40,705 nt of DNA from Coxiellaceae bacterium UBA1530 (GCA_002323325.1 DCQA01000004.1:1-40705), one strand, 5' to 3'. Positions 16,040-24,940 are shown, counted from the stretch's first letter. The notes: generated by a model not told the origin, from the letters alone. Translations and numbers: made by a program.

Positions 16040-16408
16040 TTAGGCGGCGTCGCTAACTTCGTCGTCGTTAGACGCAGCGGCAGCAGCAGCGCTTTTTGCA
16101 GCTTTAGCGGATACTTCCATTTGAGCTTGCTTATATTCAGCCATTGGGATAGCTGATGGGCGAGCACCTTTTTTGAGTTCTTTCATTAAGCTCTTGACGC
16201 GGTCAGTAGGTTGAGCGCCTTGCTTAATCCAGTGATCAACACGTTCCTGATGGAATTCAAGACGTGTTTCGCTGCCACGAGCAGTTGGGTTAAAGTAGCC
16301 CAATTGCTCGATGTAACGGCCATCGCGTGAGTAGCGAGAGTCGGCGGCAACAATATGATAAAAAGGATTTTTTTTCGCTCCCTTGCGAGCTAAACGAATA
16401 ACGACCAT
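16040..16408 (-). CDS. rpsP: 30S ribosomal protein S16 with Ala-rich tail
   Basis: S16 is a core 30S assembly protein. The first 85 residues are canonical: MVVIRLARKGAKKNPFYHIV, DSRYSRDGRYIEQLGYFNP and DHWIKQGAQPTDRV. The total of 122 residues exceeds the 82 of E. coli; the extra C-terminal part is Ala-rich and ends acidic (KSAAAAAASNDDEVSDAA), a kind of tail seen in several other bacteria. GAGGT precedes the start. It is the first gene of the operon, downstream of a predicted promoter in the ffh-rpsP gap. Confidence 0.96.
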   Translation of the reverse strand: MVVIRLARKGAKKNPFYHIVAADSRYSRDGRYIEQLGYFNPTARGSETRLEFHQERVDHWIKQGAQPTDRVKSLMKELKKGARPSAIPMAEYKQAQMEVSAKAAKSAAAAAASNDDEVSDAA

Positions 16409-16468
16409 GGTGTTTTCTTACCTCATTTGAATCTATAGTTTTGTGTGCATCAAGTGCTAAGTTGCGCC

Positions 16469-16497
16469 ATTCTACGCACATTTTATTCATATTGGAA
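16469..16497 (-). promoter_or_regulatory. Predicted promoter for the rpsP operon
   Basis: Read on the minus strand, TTCCAA (16497-16492), a 17-base spacer and TAGAAT (16474-16469) fit a sigma-70 promoter with a good -10 and a weak -35. It lies in the 118-base gap after ffh and would start the rpsP transcript about 55 bases before the ATG. Confidence 0.45.
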
Positions 16498-16526
16498 GGA
16501 TTATCGGTTTCGCATGGAACGATCTG

Positions 16527-17903
16527 TTATCCCATGGGGGGGAGTTTGTCTATCATATCTGGAGGTAGTTGCCCTTCGAGATGTTTTAGGCGTTTTTGCA
16601 TTTTATTGCCTTTAAAACGTTTGATCATTTTTTGCATTTGCGTAAATTGTTTGGTGAGCTTGTTGATATCTTGCAGAGTCGTGCCAGAGCCAGCAGTGAT
16701 ACGTTTTTTTCGGGAGCCGTTTAACACAGCTGGAAAGCTTCTTTCTTGAGGGGTCATGGACTGGATGATAGCTTCCATTTTAGTCAGGAGCTTTTCATCC
16801 ATCATGTCTTTTGCCGCTTGTGGCATTTTTCCCATTCCCGGTAATTTTCCCATCATCGATTGCATGCCGCCCATTTTTTTCATTTGAGCCAGTTGTGCTA
16901 GAAAATCATTGAAGTCAAAGCGTTTCCCTTTTTGTAGTTTTTTGGCCAGTTTGTCAGCTTCTTTTTTATCGACTTTTGACTCTGCTTCCTCAACTAGAGA
17001 TACGATATCCCCCATTCCTAGGATACGTGAGACCATTCGCTCTGGATGGAAGGCTTCTAAAGCATCTATTTTTTCACCAACACCTAGAAATTTAATCGGT
17101 TTGCCAGTGATCATGCGCATCGACAGTGCAGCACCACCTCGGGCATCACCATCTGCTTTCGTAAGGATCACACCTGTGAGTTCTAGAGTGTCGTTGAAGG
17201 TTTTAGCTATGTTAGCTGCATCTTGACCGGTCATGCTGTCAACGACCAAAAGTGTTTCAGTGGGTTGGCTAAGTTGGCTGATATCTTTAATTTCTTCCAT
17301 CAAGATGTCGTCAACATGGAGACGACCTGCGGTATCGATAATGAGTACATCAGCAAATTGCTGTTTGGCGTGTTTGAGTGCGCCTTTAACAATAGCTTTT
17401 GGACTTTGCTTGGGGTTACTAGGGAAAAACTCTGCGTTAATCTGTTGAGCCAGAGTCTCTAGCTGATCAATCGCCGCTGGCCGGTAAACATCAGCAGACG
17501 CTAGCATGACCTTTTTTTGTTCTTTATCTTGCAAAAATTTGGCTAGTTTAGCGGCGGTAGTGGTTTTACCCGAGCCTTGCAATCCTGCCATGAGAATCAC
17601 GACAGGAGGTTGAGCGTTAAGAGAAAGTTCGCTGTGAGTGTCCCCGAAAAGGTGGGTTAGCTCATCAGAGACGATTTTGACAAAAGCATCTCCTGCCTTG
17701 ACTTGGCTTGTTGTTGTCTGTCCAAGTGCTTTAGTTTCAATGTCAGAGATAAATTGTTTAACGACAGATAATGCGACATCCGCCTCCAATAGGGCTTTCC
17801 GAACAGTTTGTAAAGCATCTTTGATGTTGGAGCTGGTGATTTTTTTGTTACCACGCAAGCTATTTAAAGGTTGACTAAGGCGCTCTGATAGATGATTGAA
17901 CAT
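16527..17903 (-). CDS. ffh: Signal recognition particle protein Ffh
   Basis: Ffh, with 4.5S RNA, targets nascent membrane proteins to FtsY. The ATG at 17903 is chosen over an upstream alternative because MFNHLSERLSQPLNSLRG is the normal start and gives 458 residues (E. coli 453). The N domain has the ALLEADVALSVVKQFI helix. The GTPase domain shows GLQGSGKTTTAAKLA (P-loop), DTAGRLHVDD and TKADGDARGG. The Met-rich M domain follows (GGMQSMMGKLPGMGKMPQA), with the RNA-binding helix-turn-helix around NGSRKKRITAGSGT. It is transcribed toward rpsP, as in E. coli, and is divergent from corB. Confidence 0.98.
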   Translation of the reverse strand: MFNHLSERLSQPLNSLRGNKKITSSNIKDALQTVRKALLEADVALSVVKQFISDIETKALGQTTTSQVKAGDAFVKIVSDELTHLFGDTHSELSLNAQPPVVILMAGLQGSGKTTTAAKLAKFLQDKEQKKVMLASADVYRPAAIDQLETLAQQINAEFFPSNPKQSPKAIVKGALKHAKQQFADVLIIDTAGRLHVDDILMEEIKDISQLSQPTETLLVVDSMTGQDAANIAKTFNDTLELTGVILTKADGDARGGAALSMRMITGKPIKFLGVGEKIDALEAFHPERMVSRILGMGDIVSLVEEAESKVDKKEADKLAKKLQKGKRFDFNDFLAQLAQMKKMGGMQSMMGKLPGMGKMPQAAKDMMDEKLLTKMEAIIQSMTPQERSFPAVLNGSRKKRITAGSGTTLQDINKLTKQFTQMQKMIKRFKGNKMQKRLKHLEGQLPPDMIDKLPPMG

Positions 17904-18049
17904 GTCGATTCTCTGGGTAAAACAACAAAAAAGATGCTGCATTATAGCGTGTCCTAGCGCAAGAGCAATGATTGCATCCTGCGGCAGGGTTACCTATGCT
18001 AAAGATATCAGAATCGATCGTTGGTCATTATCAACTGAAGGAGTTTGCA

Positions 18050-19327
18050 GTGGGTTTTTACGGGTTGTTAGCGTTAGTAGTGATTTTGATCATGGTATCA
18101 GCCTTTTTTTCGGGGTCTGAAACGGGTGTGATGGCTGTTAATCGTTACCGTTTGCGTCACTTATCCAAGCAAGGAAACTCCGGTGCTGTCCGAGTCAGTC
18201 GTCTATTGCAACGACCCGATAGACTGCTGGGCATTATTCTCATAGGGAATACTTTTTGTAACGTATTAGCATCAGCCGTGATGACTTATTGGGCTATTAC
18301 ATATCTGCCAGACTTAAATATGCTATTTGTCTCATTGTTATTGACGGTTTTTATACTGATTTTTGCTGAGACGGCACCAAAAACGTTAGCGGCGTTGTAC
18401 CCACAAAGAGTAGCGTTTGCGGTCTCGGGCATTTTAGGCGCGTTACTCAAATTATTTTATCCACTAGTGATCTTGGTGAGTGCTATTGCAAACTTTCTTT
18501 TGCGATGTTTAAGAGTGCGCGTATCAGAGCATGCTGTAGAGCCTATGTCTGCTGCTGAGTTACGCAGTGTTGTATTGGACGCTACTGGAAAAATAGCACC
18601 CAATTACCAACAAATGTTATTGCGTATATTGGCTCTTGAGCGCGTAACAGTCGCTGATGTCCTAGTGCCTCGTAGTGATATTTACAGTATCGACTTAGAT
18701 GATGATTGGAGTACGATCAAACAGCAAATCATGGATTGTCCTCACGCGCATCTTGTGATTTATCGCGGTGATATCGATCATGTGGAGGGGATGTTGAGCC
18801 AGCGAAAAGTGTCATCGTTACTCATGCGCTCTGAAGTGACCGCAGACGACTTATTGTCAGTGTGTGAGGCAGTCTATTTTATTCCTGAGAGTGCTTTGCT
18901 CAATAGGCAATTGTATCATTTCCAGGACCAGCAAAGGTCGGTAGGTTTGGTCGTTGATGAGTATGGTGATTTAGTCGGTTTGGTGACTTTGCGAGATATT
19001 ATTGAGGAAATTGTTGGTGAGTTTGTTGTTGAGGCTGATCAAGAGACTCTTCAAATCACACATCAGAAAAATGGCAGTGTTTTAGTGGATGGTCGAATGG
19101 CGCTTCGTGAGTTAAACCGTCAGATGGATTGGGATTTGCCCACGGACGGGCCACGAACTCTAAGTGGTTTGATTGTGGAATACCTTGAAAGTATCCCTCA
19201 GTCGAGTGTGGGTTGTCGTATTGGTGGTTATCCTATGGAGGTATTACATGTCGAGGGTAATGCTGTGAGTGAAGTGTGTATTTGGCCTGGGTTAGTCACG
19301 CCATCTCAGCAATTGTCCGAGAAATGA
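18050..19327 (+). CDS. corB: CNNM/CBS membrane protein, CorB (YfjD) type
   Basis: CorB-type proteins have a CNNM membrane domain, a CBS pair and a CorC_HlyC domain, and are linked to magnesium/cobalt efflux. The open frame reaches upstream to 17972, but the GTG at 18050 has a perfect GAAGGAG 6 bases upstream and gives a start that lines up with the family (MGFYGLLALVVILIM, then SAFFSGSETGVMAVNRYRL). Length 425. Three to four membrane segments occupy the first ~150 residues; the CBS region includes VADVLVPRSDIYSIDLDDDW and VGLVVDEYGDLVGLVTLRDIIEEIVGEF. The divergent position next to ffh is the same as in E. coli. The end overlaps the pseudopilin gene by 4 bases. Confidence 0.88.
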   Translation: MGFYGLLALVVILIMVSAFFSGSETGVMAVNRYRLRHLSKQGNSGAVRVSRLLQRPDRLLGIILIGNTFCNVLASAVMTYWAITYLPDLNMLFVSLLLTVFILIFAETAPKTLAALYPQRVAFAVSGILGALLKLFYPLVILVSAIANFLLRCLRVRVSEHAVEPMSAAELRSVVLDATGKIAPNYQQMLLRILALERVTVADVLVPRSDIYSIDLDDDWSTIKQQIMDCPHAHLVIYRGDIDHVEGMLSQRKVSSLLMRSEVTADDLLSVCEAVYFIPESALLNRQLYHFQDQQRSVGLVVDEYGDLVGLVTLRDIIEEIVGEFVVEADQETLQITHQKNGSVLVDGRMALRELNRQMDWDLPTDGPRTLSGLIVEYLESIPQSSVGCRIGGYPMEVLHVEGNAVSEVCIWPGLVTPSQQLSEK

Positions 19328-19797
19328 CGATTAAATCATCGGCAGGGTTCAGTATTCTTGAGTTAATGATCACCTTGTGTGTGCTAGGTATTTTGATGAG
19401 CCTAGCTGCGCCGAGCCTCTCTCGTCTTATGGTACAATTCGAGGGGCGCGTGATAATCCATCGTTTACATCGTGCGATTCAATTGGCGCGTTTATGGTCG
19501 GTAAGTCGGCATCATTCAATGGATTTATGTGCCCGTGACCAAGGGAATAATTGGTCTTTAGGCTGGGAAATTGTTGACAGTGAAACCGGGAATGTTCATT
19601 ACGCAGACTCTCACTTGGTTGATCATTGGCAGTTAGTTTGGCGCGGTGGTTTGCAATCAACTTCGTGTTTGCGGTTCAGTCAACAAGGTTTCGTTCAGGG
19701 GCATCAGGGAAGGTTTACAGTTCGTGGAGCAAATGACGCTTTTAAGCAAAGCATTGTCGTTGGTCGCAGTGGTTATTCAAGGTTGATTGATGGTTAG
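19324..19797 (+). CDS. GspH/FimT-like type IV pseudopilin
   Basis: The 157-residue protein begins MTIKSSAGFSILELMITL, a type III (prepilin peptidase) signal: cleavage after Gly8, Phe at +1 and the invariant Glu at +5, then a hydrophobic helix to about residue 30. The rest, with HRLHRAIQLARLWSVSRHHSMDLCA and a final GFVQGHQGRFTVRG strand region, resembles the minor pseudopilins GspH/FimT/FimU. These prime pili or type II secretion pseudopili. The start ATG overlaps the corB stop (ATGA), so an earlier in-frame start is unlikely. No other pilus gene lies nearby, so partners such as PilD and PilB must be elsewhere. Confidence 0.83.
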   Translation: MTIKSSAGFSILELMITLCVLGILMSLAAPSLSRLMVQFEGRVIIHRLHRAIQLARLWSVSRHHSMDLCARDQGNNWSLGWEIVDSETGNVHYADSHLVDHWQLVWRGGLQSTSCLRFSQQGFVQGHQGRFTVRGANDAFKQSIVVGRSGYSRLIDG

Positions 19798-19884
19798 GGT
19801 GCCGGTGCTTTTGACTAGACAGGCTCTCAATAATCGGGTATTAAATGCTTCTATCCATATTATGTTTGTTCAAGGAGTTGTCGT

Positions 19885-20577
19885 ATGCGTATTATCTTAC
19901 TGGGGCCGCCAGGGGCTGGAAAAGGCACGCAGGCACAGTTGCTGAGTCAGCAGTTATCCTTACCACAAGTTGCTACGGGAGATATTCTGCGTGCGGCTGT
20001 AAAGGCGCAGACTCGCTTAGGACGAGAGGTTGAAGCAATCATGAAGAGTGGTTCATTGGTGTCTGACGAAATTGTTGTTCAGCTAGTGAAAGATCGTTTG
20101 GCGCAACCAGACTGTCAATCGGGTGTGTTGCTCGACGGTTTTCCACGTACCTTAGCCCAGGCTAAGGCGTTGCAAGATGCTGGTGTTGAGGTCGATTGCG
20201 TTATTGAGATGCAGGTCCCTGATGAGGATATTGTGGAGCGTATGTCAGGTCGTCGTGTGCATGCGGCTTCTGGGCGTGTCTACCATGTTATCCATAATCC
20301 ACCTAAGCTGCCAGGTCTGGATGATGAGACGGGTGAGTCTTTAATACAGCGTGATGATGATCAAGAAGCGACCGTGAGGCATCGATTACAGGTTTACGCC
20401 AGGCAGACAGCACCACTTGTGAAGTTTTATCGCCAGGTGAGTGAAGCAGATCAATCAACATGTGCTTATTTGCCCATTGATGGAATGGGTGCTGTTGATC
20501 AGGTGAGGGGGCGTATTCAAGCTGCTATGTCTGATATGGGTTTGTCTCTCTCTGCTGATGAGTCAAACGAAGTGTGA
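19885..20577 (+). CDS. adk: Adenylate kinase
   Basis: Adk interconverts ATP + AMP and two ADP. The 230-residue protein starts with the P-loop ILLGPPGAGKGTQAQLL (residues 3-19), followed by the AMP-binding ATGDILRAAVK, the VLLDGFPRTLAQAKAL motif, and a long-form LID (GRRVHAASGRVYHVIHNPPK) that lacks the zinc-binding cysteines of some Gram-positive forms. It is about 16 residues longer than E. coli Adk (214), with the surplus mainly at the C terminus. CAAGGAG precedes the ATG. A thioredoxin gene follows after 32 bases. Confidence 0.97.
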   Translation: MRIILLGPPGAGKGTQAQLLSQQLSLPQVATGDILRAAVKAQTRLGREVEAIMKSGSLVSDEIVVQLVKDRLAQPDCQSGVLLDGFPRTLAQAKALQDAGVEVDCVIEMQVPDEDIVERMSGRRVHAASGRVYHVIHNPPKLPGLDDETGESLIQRDDDQEATVRHRLQVYARQTAPLVKFYRQVSEADQSTCAYLPIDGMGAVDQVRGRIQAAMSDMGLSLSADESNEV

Positions 20578-20609
20578 GCACAACGTTTGAATAATAAGGG
20601 AGTACGTTA

Positions 20610-20945
20610 ATGTTGTTTTTAACAGAGTCTAATTTTGATGAAGTCGTGCATAGTACAGAGTGTCTGTTAATTGAATTTTCTGCTGCTTGGTGTGGTCCTT
20701 GTAAAGCTTACGAGCAGGTTTTAGCAGCGTGTGAAAAAGCATTTCCAAATTTTACGTTTGCACAAATTGATATCGAAGAAGAGTTTGGGTTAGCTGAAGA
20801 GTTTCAGGTGCGTTCAGTGCCCGCTACTATGATTATACGCAACAGTGTGGTGGTCTGTATGGAGACCGGGGCATTAACGCAGTCAGCCCTGACTGAGCTA
20901 CTAGAGCAGGCGAGTCTGTTGGATGTGTCGCAATTGCCCCGGTAG
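20610..20945 (+). CDS. Thioredoxin-family protein
   Basis: The 111-residue protein has the thioredoxin fold with active site W27-C28-G-P-C31 (SAAWCGPCKAYEQVL), the central FTFAQIDIEEE strand and the cis-proline loop RSVPATMIIRN. There is no signal peptide, so it acts in the cytoplasm as a disulfide reductase. It might be the main TrxA or a secondary thioredoxin; the Gly/Lys pattern after the active site (CKAYE, not CKMIAP) and the absence of rho nearby favour a secondary one. TAAGGGAG precedes the start. Confidence 0.9.
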   Translation: MLFLTESNFDEVVHSTECLLIEFSAAWCGPCKAYEQVLAACEKAFPNFTFAQIDIEEEFGLAEEFQVRSVPATMIIRNSVVVCMETGALTQSALTELLEQASLLDVSQLPR

Positions 20946-21077
20946 GTTAGCCAGCCTTGTCTCAGGGCCTTTTTCCTTAAGAAAACATTATCTTTCTGAA
21001 TTCTAGGAAGATCCTGTGTGGTTACTCTATACTGAAAAACGATAATGACAGGTAAAAGTGATCTTTTTGGGGGGCGT

Positions 21078-22910
21078 ATGATACGAATTGCAGATTACTT
21101 GACTCAAGATACCATTAATTTCTTTCGTCGATTAAAAGCAAAGTCAGCTGTTGTGGAATGTAACCCACTTTCGATGCATTCTCGATGGGTAGATCATGTA
21201 TCTCATTTGCCCTCTTCACCGCTAGTGTTTGAGTTTGAGTTTGCTTGTCAAAATCAGCTGAATCGTCAGGAGTGGTTAGACGCCTGTATTGCTGAAGGCA
21301 TGATTGCGTTATTTGATGAAAAAGGTGTTTTACAGCCCTCAATTCGTCAACGGATAGCAGAACTTGCAGGCTCAAGTGAAGAAGCTTTGGATGATTTTAT
21401 CTATAGCGAGCTCCCAAAAGACAGTGTGCATATGCAATGGTTGGCTGGCTATTGCGCAAGTCTCATGGATAGGGCTTATCGTGCACTGCCAGAAGAGTTC
21501 TTAGTACACCTAGGTGAAGCCGAACCAGATGAATTTTCGCCCGTGTCCACTAACTCATGGATAATTGCCCAATTGGCGCAAAAGGCAGAGCATCCTGAGT
21601 TGTTCCATGCCTATCTTCGTGATGCTTATCTCGCGCGGGCCAAGCGGCAAGATAGTCAGCTAGTCGATTATTGGCGACGTGCGCAACAGTGTGCTTTAGA
21701 GGTAACATCAAATATCTCAAGTCAAAAAACTTTTTTAAAAGCTGTAAGACAGTTGCACATGTGTTTGATCCTTGGCCTTAGAGATCAAAAAGGTGATGAG
21801 TTCACGCAGGACGATGTTTACGATGAATACGAACGGATTCAAAAACACATCGGTGCAGCGGTTCACTTATCAGAGGCGAAAGCCGCTATCGTATCTCAGC
21901 TTTGTGAGGGCATTGGCCTGTTTTCTTCAGGCGGAGTTAGGTCCGATGTGGTGTTAAGCTACAATCTAGATTTGGAGGAACAGTTCAAAGACTCACCACT
22001 GGATCTGAATACAGAGAAGAATCTGCTATGGCACTCACTGGTTTGTTTTGCACCGATTGGCTTGAAGAAACAAGGGCGCAATGGTGGCAATGGGGATGTC
22101 TTGAGAGTTAAAGAAGAGGCTGCATTGATCGAGCCTGTGGTTCAGGTTCTCCAAGAGAGAAATAGTCATCAGGACCTAGCACAGTGGACAGTTGGTCAAT
22201 CACCAGTGAGTCAGTCATGGGTCTATCGTTTCATGGGTTGGATGTTGCCCCACGTGTATCGACTGGAGTTAGAGGCTCATCAAATTGCCGCGCGGTCTTT
22301 AGAGGACGGTCAGGATAAGGCGCAGTTTTTTATCAACCGGTTGAATAAGCTGAGTGAATTACTGATGCAATGTCAGTGTTGGATGTCACGACATGAAGAT
22401 CTGAGTTTTTGGGAAAAACTCTGGGGTGGGCGTCAGCGCCAGGTCTCTGTGATGAGCTTGATGCAAACGTTGCATAAAGAAATAAAAAAAGGCATGCATG
22501 AACTTGATGTTATCAACGATAAATTATTTGCGCAGAAGAAATCGGCAAAAGATGCTGCCAATGAAAATTCACAGATACCCATAAAACCATCATCAGACTC
22601 TACGATGAAATCTGTCAGTAATCTAAGTATGGTCTGTATGAGTTGCTTCTTGTTATCTTGTCTTACTCGATGGGTTCCACATCCACATGTTGGTCATTTC
22701 GCTGGGTTAATGATGCAGTTGGGTTTTTCTGGGGCGACTGGTTTGGCTTTCTCTAAAGGATGGTTGTCGCAATCGTTATTCCGGCAGCGTAAATCCGTGG
22801 ACAAGCCAGGCGATATGGTGTCACACCAAACCACTTTAGAGTCTGGTTTAGAGGTCATCAGCAATACTGAGAATGTTGAACTGCCAACGAGGCAGTCCCG
22901 CTCACAATGA
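21078..22910 (+). CDS. Unrecognised ~610-residue protein with C-terminal membrane segments
   Basis: I do not recognise this family. From ATG 21078, preceded by a run of six G, it begins MIRIADYLTQDTINFFRRLK; an earlier in-frame ATG at 21045 lacks a ribosome-binding site and lies just after a possible -10 (TATACT, 21028-21033). The first 500 residues look soluble and largely helical, rich in Glu, Gln, Leu and Ala, with no signal peptide or catalytic signature I can name. Around residues 515-535 and 540-560 are hydrophobic stretches (MVCMSCFLLSCL; GHFAGLMMQLGFSGATGLAF), probably membrane segments, followed by a polar tail of about 45 residues. Codon and base usage look like the neighbours, so recent transfer is not evident. 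It stands alone between the thioredoxin and aldo/keto reductase genes. Confidence 0.85.
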   Translation: MIRIADYLTQDTINFFRRLKAKSAVVECNPLSMHSRWVDHVSHLPSSPLVFEFEFACQNQLNRQEWLDACIAEGMIALFDEKGVLQPSIRQRIAELAGSSEEALDDFIYSELPKDSVHMQWLAGYCASLMDRAYRALPEEFLVHLGEAEPDEFSPVSTNSWIIAQLAQKAEHPELFHAYLRDAYLARAKRQDSQLVDYWRRAQQCALEVTSNISSQKTFLKAVRQLHMCLILGLRDQKGDEFTQDDVYDEYERIQKHIGAAVHLSEAKAAIVSQLCEGIGLFSSGGVRSDVVLSYNLDLEEQFKDSPLDLNTEKNLLWHSLVCFAPIGLKKQGRNGGNGDVLRVKEEAALIEPVVQVLQERNSHQDLAQWTVGQSPVSQSWVYRFMGWMLPHVYRLELEAHQIAARSLEDGQDKAQFFINRLNKLSELLMQCQCWMSRHEDLSFWEKLWGGRQRQVSVMSLMQTLHKEIKKGMHELDVINDKLFAQKKSAKDAANENSQIPIKPSSDSTMKSVSNLSMVCMSCFLLSCLTRWVPHPHVGHFAGLMMQLGFSGATGLAFSKGWLSQSLFRQRKSVDKPGDMVSHQTTLESGLEVISNTENVELPTRQSRSQ

Positions 22911-22987
22911 GCTGGTTGGTTTTACTTGAGTGATTACCCCTACAGGGATATCGTAGTTTTTTTGTGTTTTTGTAGGAGGTGAAAAAG

Positions 22988-23944
22988 ATGAGAATGGTTA
23001 CCTTACAATCAGGTTTTGAGATGCCAGCCCTGGGTTTGGGTACATGGAAAACCAAAACAGCAAAAGTGTATGATGTCGTTCGGCAAGCCATTACATGTGG
23101 TTATCGTCACATAGATTGTGCGCCTATTTACATGAATCAAGAGGCTGTTGGCCGAGCTTTGCAAGATGCTATTCAAGCTGGGGATGTTGCCAGAGAAGAA
23201 TTATGGATTACCTCAAAGCTGTGGAATACATCGCATGCGCCAGATGCTGTATTGCCAGCACTGGAGTTAACCTTAAAAGAGTTAGGGCTGGATTATCTCG
23301 ATCTTTACCTTATGCATTGGCCTGTTGCTATGAGGGAGGAATTAGGTTTTGATCATGCACGTTCGGGTCAGGATTTCATTGCTTTAGAGGAGTTACCCTT
23401 AATCGATACTTGGCGAGCAATGGAGGCATTGCCGCGGGAGTGTGTTCGTCATATTGGTGTTTCTAATTTTTCAGCTCAAAAAATTGAGCAATTGTGTCAA
23501 TCTGCCAATAGTATACCAGCGGTTAATCAGGTGGAGTGCCATCCCTACTTGCAGCAGCAGGAGCTTTATACGGCTTGTCATCGGTATAATATTCACCTAA
23601 CTGCCTATTCGCCCCTGGGTTCAGGTGATCGTCCTGATGTTATTAAGCAGGTAGATGAGCCGGTAGTGTTACGTGATTCGATAGTTGCGCGTTTGGCGGC
23701 TCAGATGGGCATAACGTCTGCTCAGTTGATATTGGCTTGGCTACAGCAACGTGGGTGGTCGGTTATTCCCAAGTCTTCTCACGCTGGTCGACTAATTGAA
23801 AACTTAGATTCTGCTGACGTCGTGTTGTCACAAGAGGTAATGGATGCGATAGCGGCCATTGATCGAGACTATCGTTTGGTGTCAGGACATTTTTTTGCCT
23901 TGCCAGGTTCACCCTATAGTGTTAACTCCATTTGGGATGAATGA
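22988..23944 (+). CDS. Aldo/keto reductase
   Basis: The 318-residue TIM-barrel enzyme reduces aldehydes or ketones with NADPH. The start ATG at 22988 has a textbook AGGAGG 8 bases upstream; the GTG at 22979 overlaps that site and is unlikely. Catalytic tetrad positions are visible: Asp and Tyr in GYRHIDCAPIYMNQ, Lys in WITSKLWNT, His in DLYLMHWPVA. Family blocks IGVSNFSAQKIEQL, VNQVECHPYLQQ, LTAYSPLGSGDR and SVIPKSSHAGRLIENL follow. The form is close to the AKR family of aldehyde/aldose reductases that includes eukaryotic-like members. The substrate cannot be told. It converges with map, 15 bases apart. Confidence 0.92.
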   Translation: MRMVTLQSGFEMPALGLGTWKTKTAKVYDVVRQAITCGYRHIDCAPIYMNQEAVGRALQDAIQAGDVAREELWITSKLWNTSHAPDAVLPALELTLKELGLDYLDLYLMHWPVAMREELGFDHARSGQDFIALEELPLIDTWRAMEALPRECVRHIGVSNFSAQKIEQLCQSANSIPAVNQVECHPYLQQQELYTACHRYNIHLTAYSPLGSGDRPDVIKQVDEPVVLRDSIVARLAAQMGITSAQLILAWLQQRGWSVIPKSSHAGRLIENLDSADVVLSQEVMDAIAAIDRDYRLVSGHFFALPGSPYSVNSIWDE

Positions 23945-23959
23945 CAGCAAGCTAATAGG

Positions 23960-24739
23960 TCATGTCACTGAGAAGTTTTCCTCGCTGCGCTGAGTAAGCA
24001 CTTCTACGCCGGTTGGTGTGACCGCTAGTGTGTGCTCCCATTGCGCTGAGAGTTTGCGGTCTTTTGTGATAACGGTCCAGTCATCGTTGAGTAGTTTTAC
24101 ATGACGTTTCCCAAGGTTTACCATTGGCTCAATGGTAAAGGTCATGCCCTCCTGAAGGGTTAATCCTGTGCCTGGCTTGCCATAGTGTAACACCTGGATG
24201 GCGTCTTCGTGAAAGGTGGTGCCAATGCCGTGACCACAGTATTCGCGAACAATACTGAAGCGATTTTTTTCTGCATGTGCTTGAATAGCAGCCCCAATGT
24301 CACCAAGTTGCACTCCTGGTTTTACCATGTTGATTCCAAGGTAGAGGCATTCTTGCGTGATATCAATCAGGCGCTGAACGTAAGGGGCTACTTTTCCGAC
24401 AATAAACATTTTACTGGTGTCTCCATGCCATCCGTCTTTTATAACTGTGACGTCAATGTTGACTATATCTCCGCTTTTTAGGGGTTTTTCATTTGGAATG
24501 CCGTGACAAACAACATGGTTGACAGATGTGCAAACCGAGCGGGGGAAACCTCGATAGTTGAGGGGTGCGGGTATAGCTTGTTGTTCTTCGGTGATATAGC
24601 GATGACATAGATCGTTGAGTGCTTGTGTAGTGACTCCGGGTTGAACGTGTGGCTCTATCATCTCCAGAACATCAGCGGCGAGTTTTCCAGCAATGCGCAT
24701 CGCATTCAGGTCTTCTTGGGATTTTAGGTGAATAGCCAT
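23960..24739 (-). CDS. map: Methionine aminopeptidase, type I
   Basis: Map removes the initiator methionine from nascent proteins. The ATG at 24739 is preferred over one 21 codons upstream because MAIHLKSQEDLNAMRIAGKLA is the family start; the result is 259 residues (E. coli 264). Metal ligands are visible in order: NIDVTVIKDGWHGDTSKMF (two Asp), GHGIGTTFHED (His), FTIEPM (Glu) and SAQWEHTLAVT (Glu). The gene lies divergent from rpsB, the usual map-rpsB arrangement of Gammaproteobacteria, with 201 bases between the starts. Confidence 0.96.
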   Translation of the reverse strand: MAIHLKSQEDLNAMRIAGKLAADVLEMIEPHVQPGVTTQALNDLCHRYITEEQQAIPAPLNYRGFPRSVCTSVNHVVCHGIPNEKPLKSGDIVNIDVTVIKDGWHGDTSKMFIVGKVAPYVQRLIDITQECLYLGINMVKPGVQLGDIGAAIQAHAEKNRFSIVREYCGHGIGTTFHEDAIQVLHYGKPGTGLTLQEGMTFTIEPMVNLGKRHVKLLNDDWTVITKDRKLSAQWEHTLAVTPTGVEVLTQRSEENFSVT

Positions 24740-24750
24740 AAGGAATCTTG

Positions 24751-24779
24751 TTGTTGTTCGGGAGGTTGTATGGTATAAA
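24751..24779 (+). promoter_or_regulatory. Predicted sigma-70 promoter for rpsB-tsf
   Basis: TTGTTG (24751-24756), a 17-base spacer and TATAAA (24774-24779) lie just upstream of the map start on the other strand. Transcription from about 24786 would give rpsB a leader of roughly 155 bases, similar in size to the long rpsB leader of E. coli. Confidence 0.5.
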
Positions 24780-24785
24780 GCATCG

Positions 24786-24940
24786 CTGTGATTGGCAACC
24801 ATTTGGCTGTCATTTCATGGAATTTAGACACACAAGTCCTAACGTTATCTGGGGTGCTGGTTCTTGCAAAAGCATGAGGCTGGTCAGGTGGCGGGGCATG
24901 TGGAAGTTGCAATAATGCATAACTAACCCGGAGAATCGCA
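24786..24940 (+). promoter_or_regulatory. Likely rpsB leader (possible S2 autoregulatory RNA)
   Basis: The region has no reading frame of note. A conserved S2-binding leader is known upstream of rpsB in Gammaproteobacteria, and G-rich segments such as GGGGTGCTGGTT (about 24851-24862) and GGCTGGTCAGGTGGCGGGGC (about 24879-24898) suggest structure. I did not fold it, so this is assignment by position. Confidence 0.35.
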
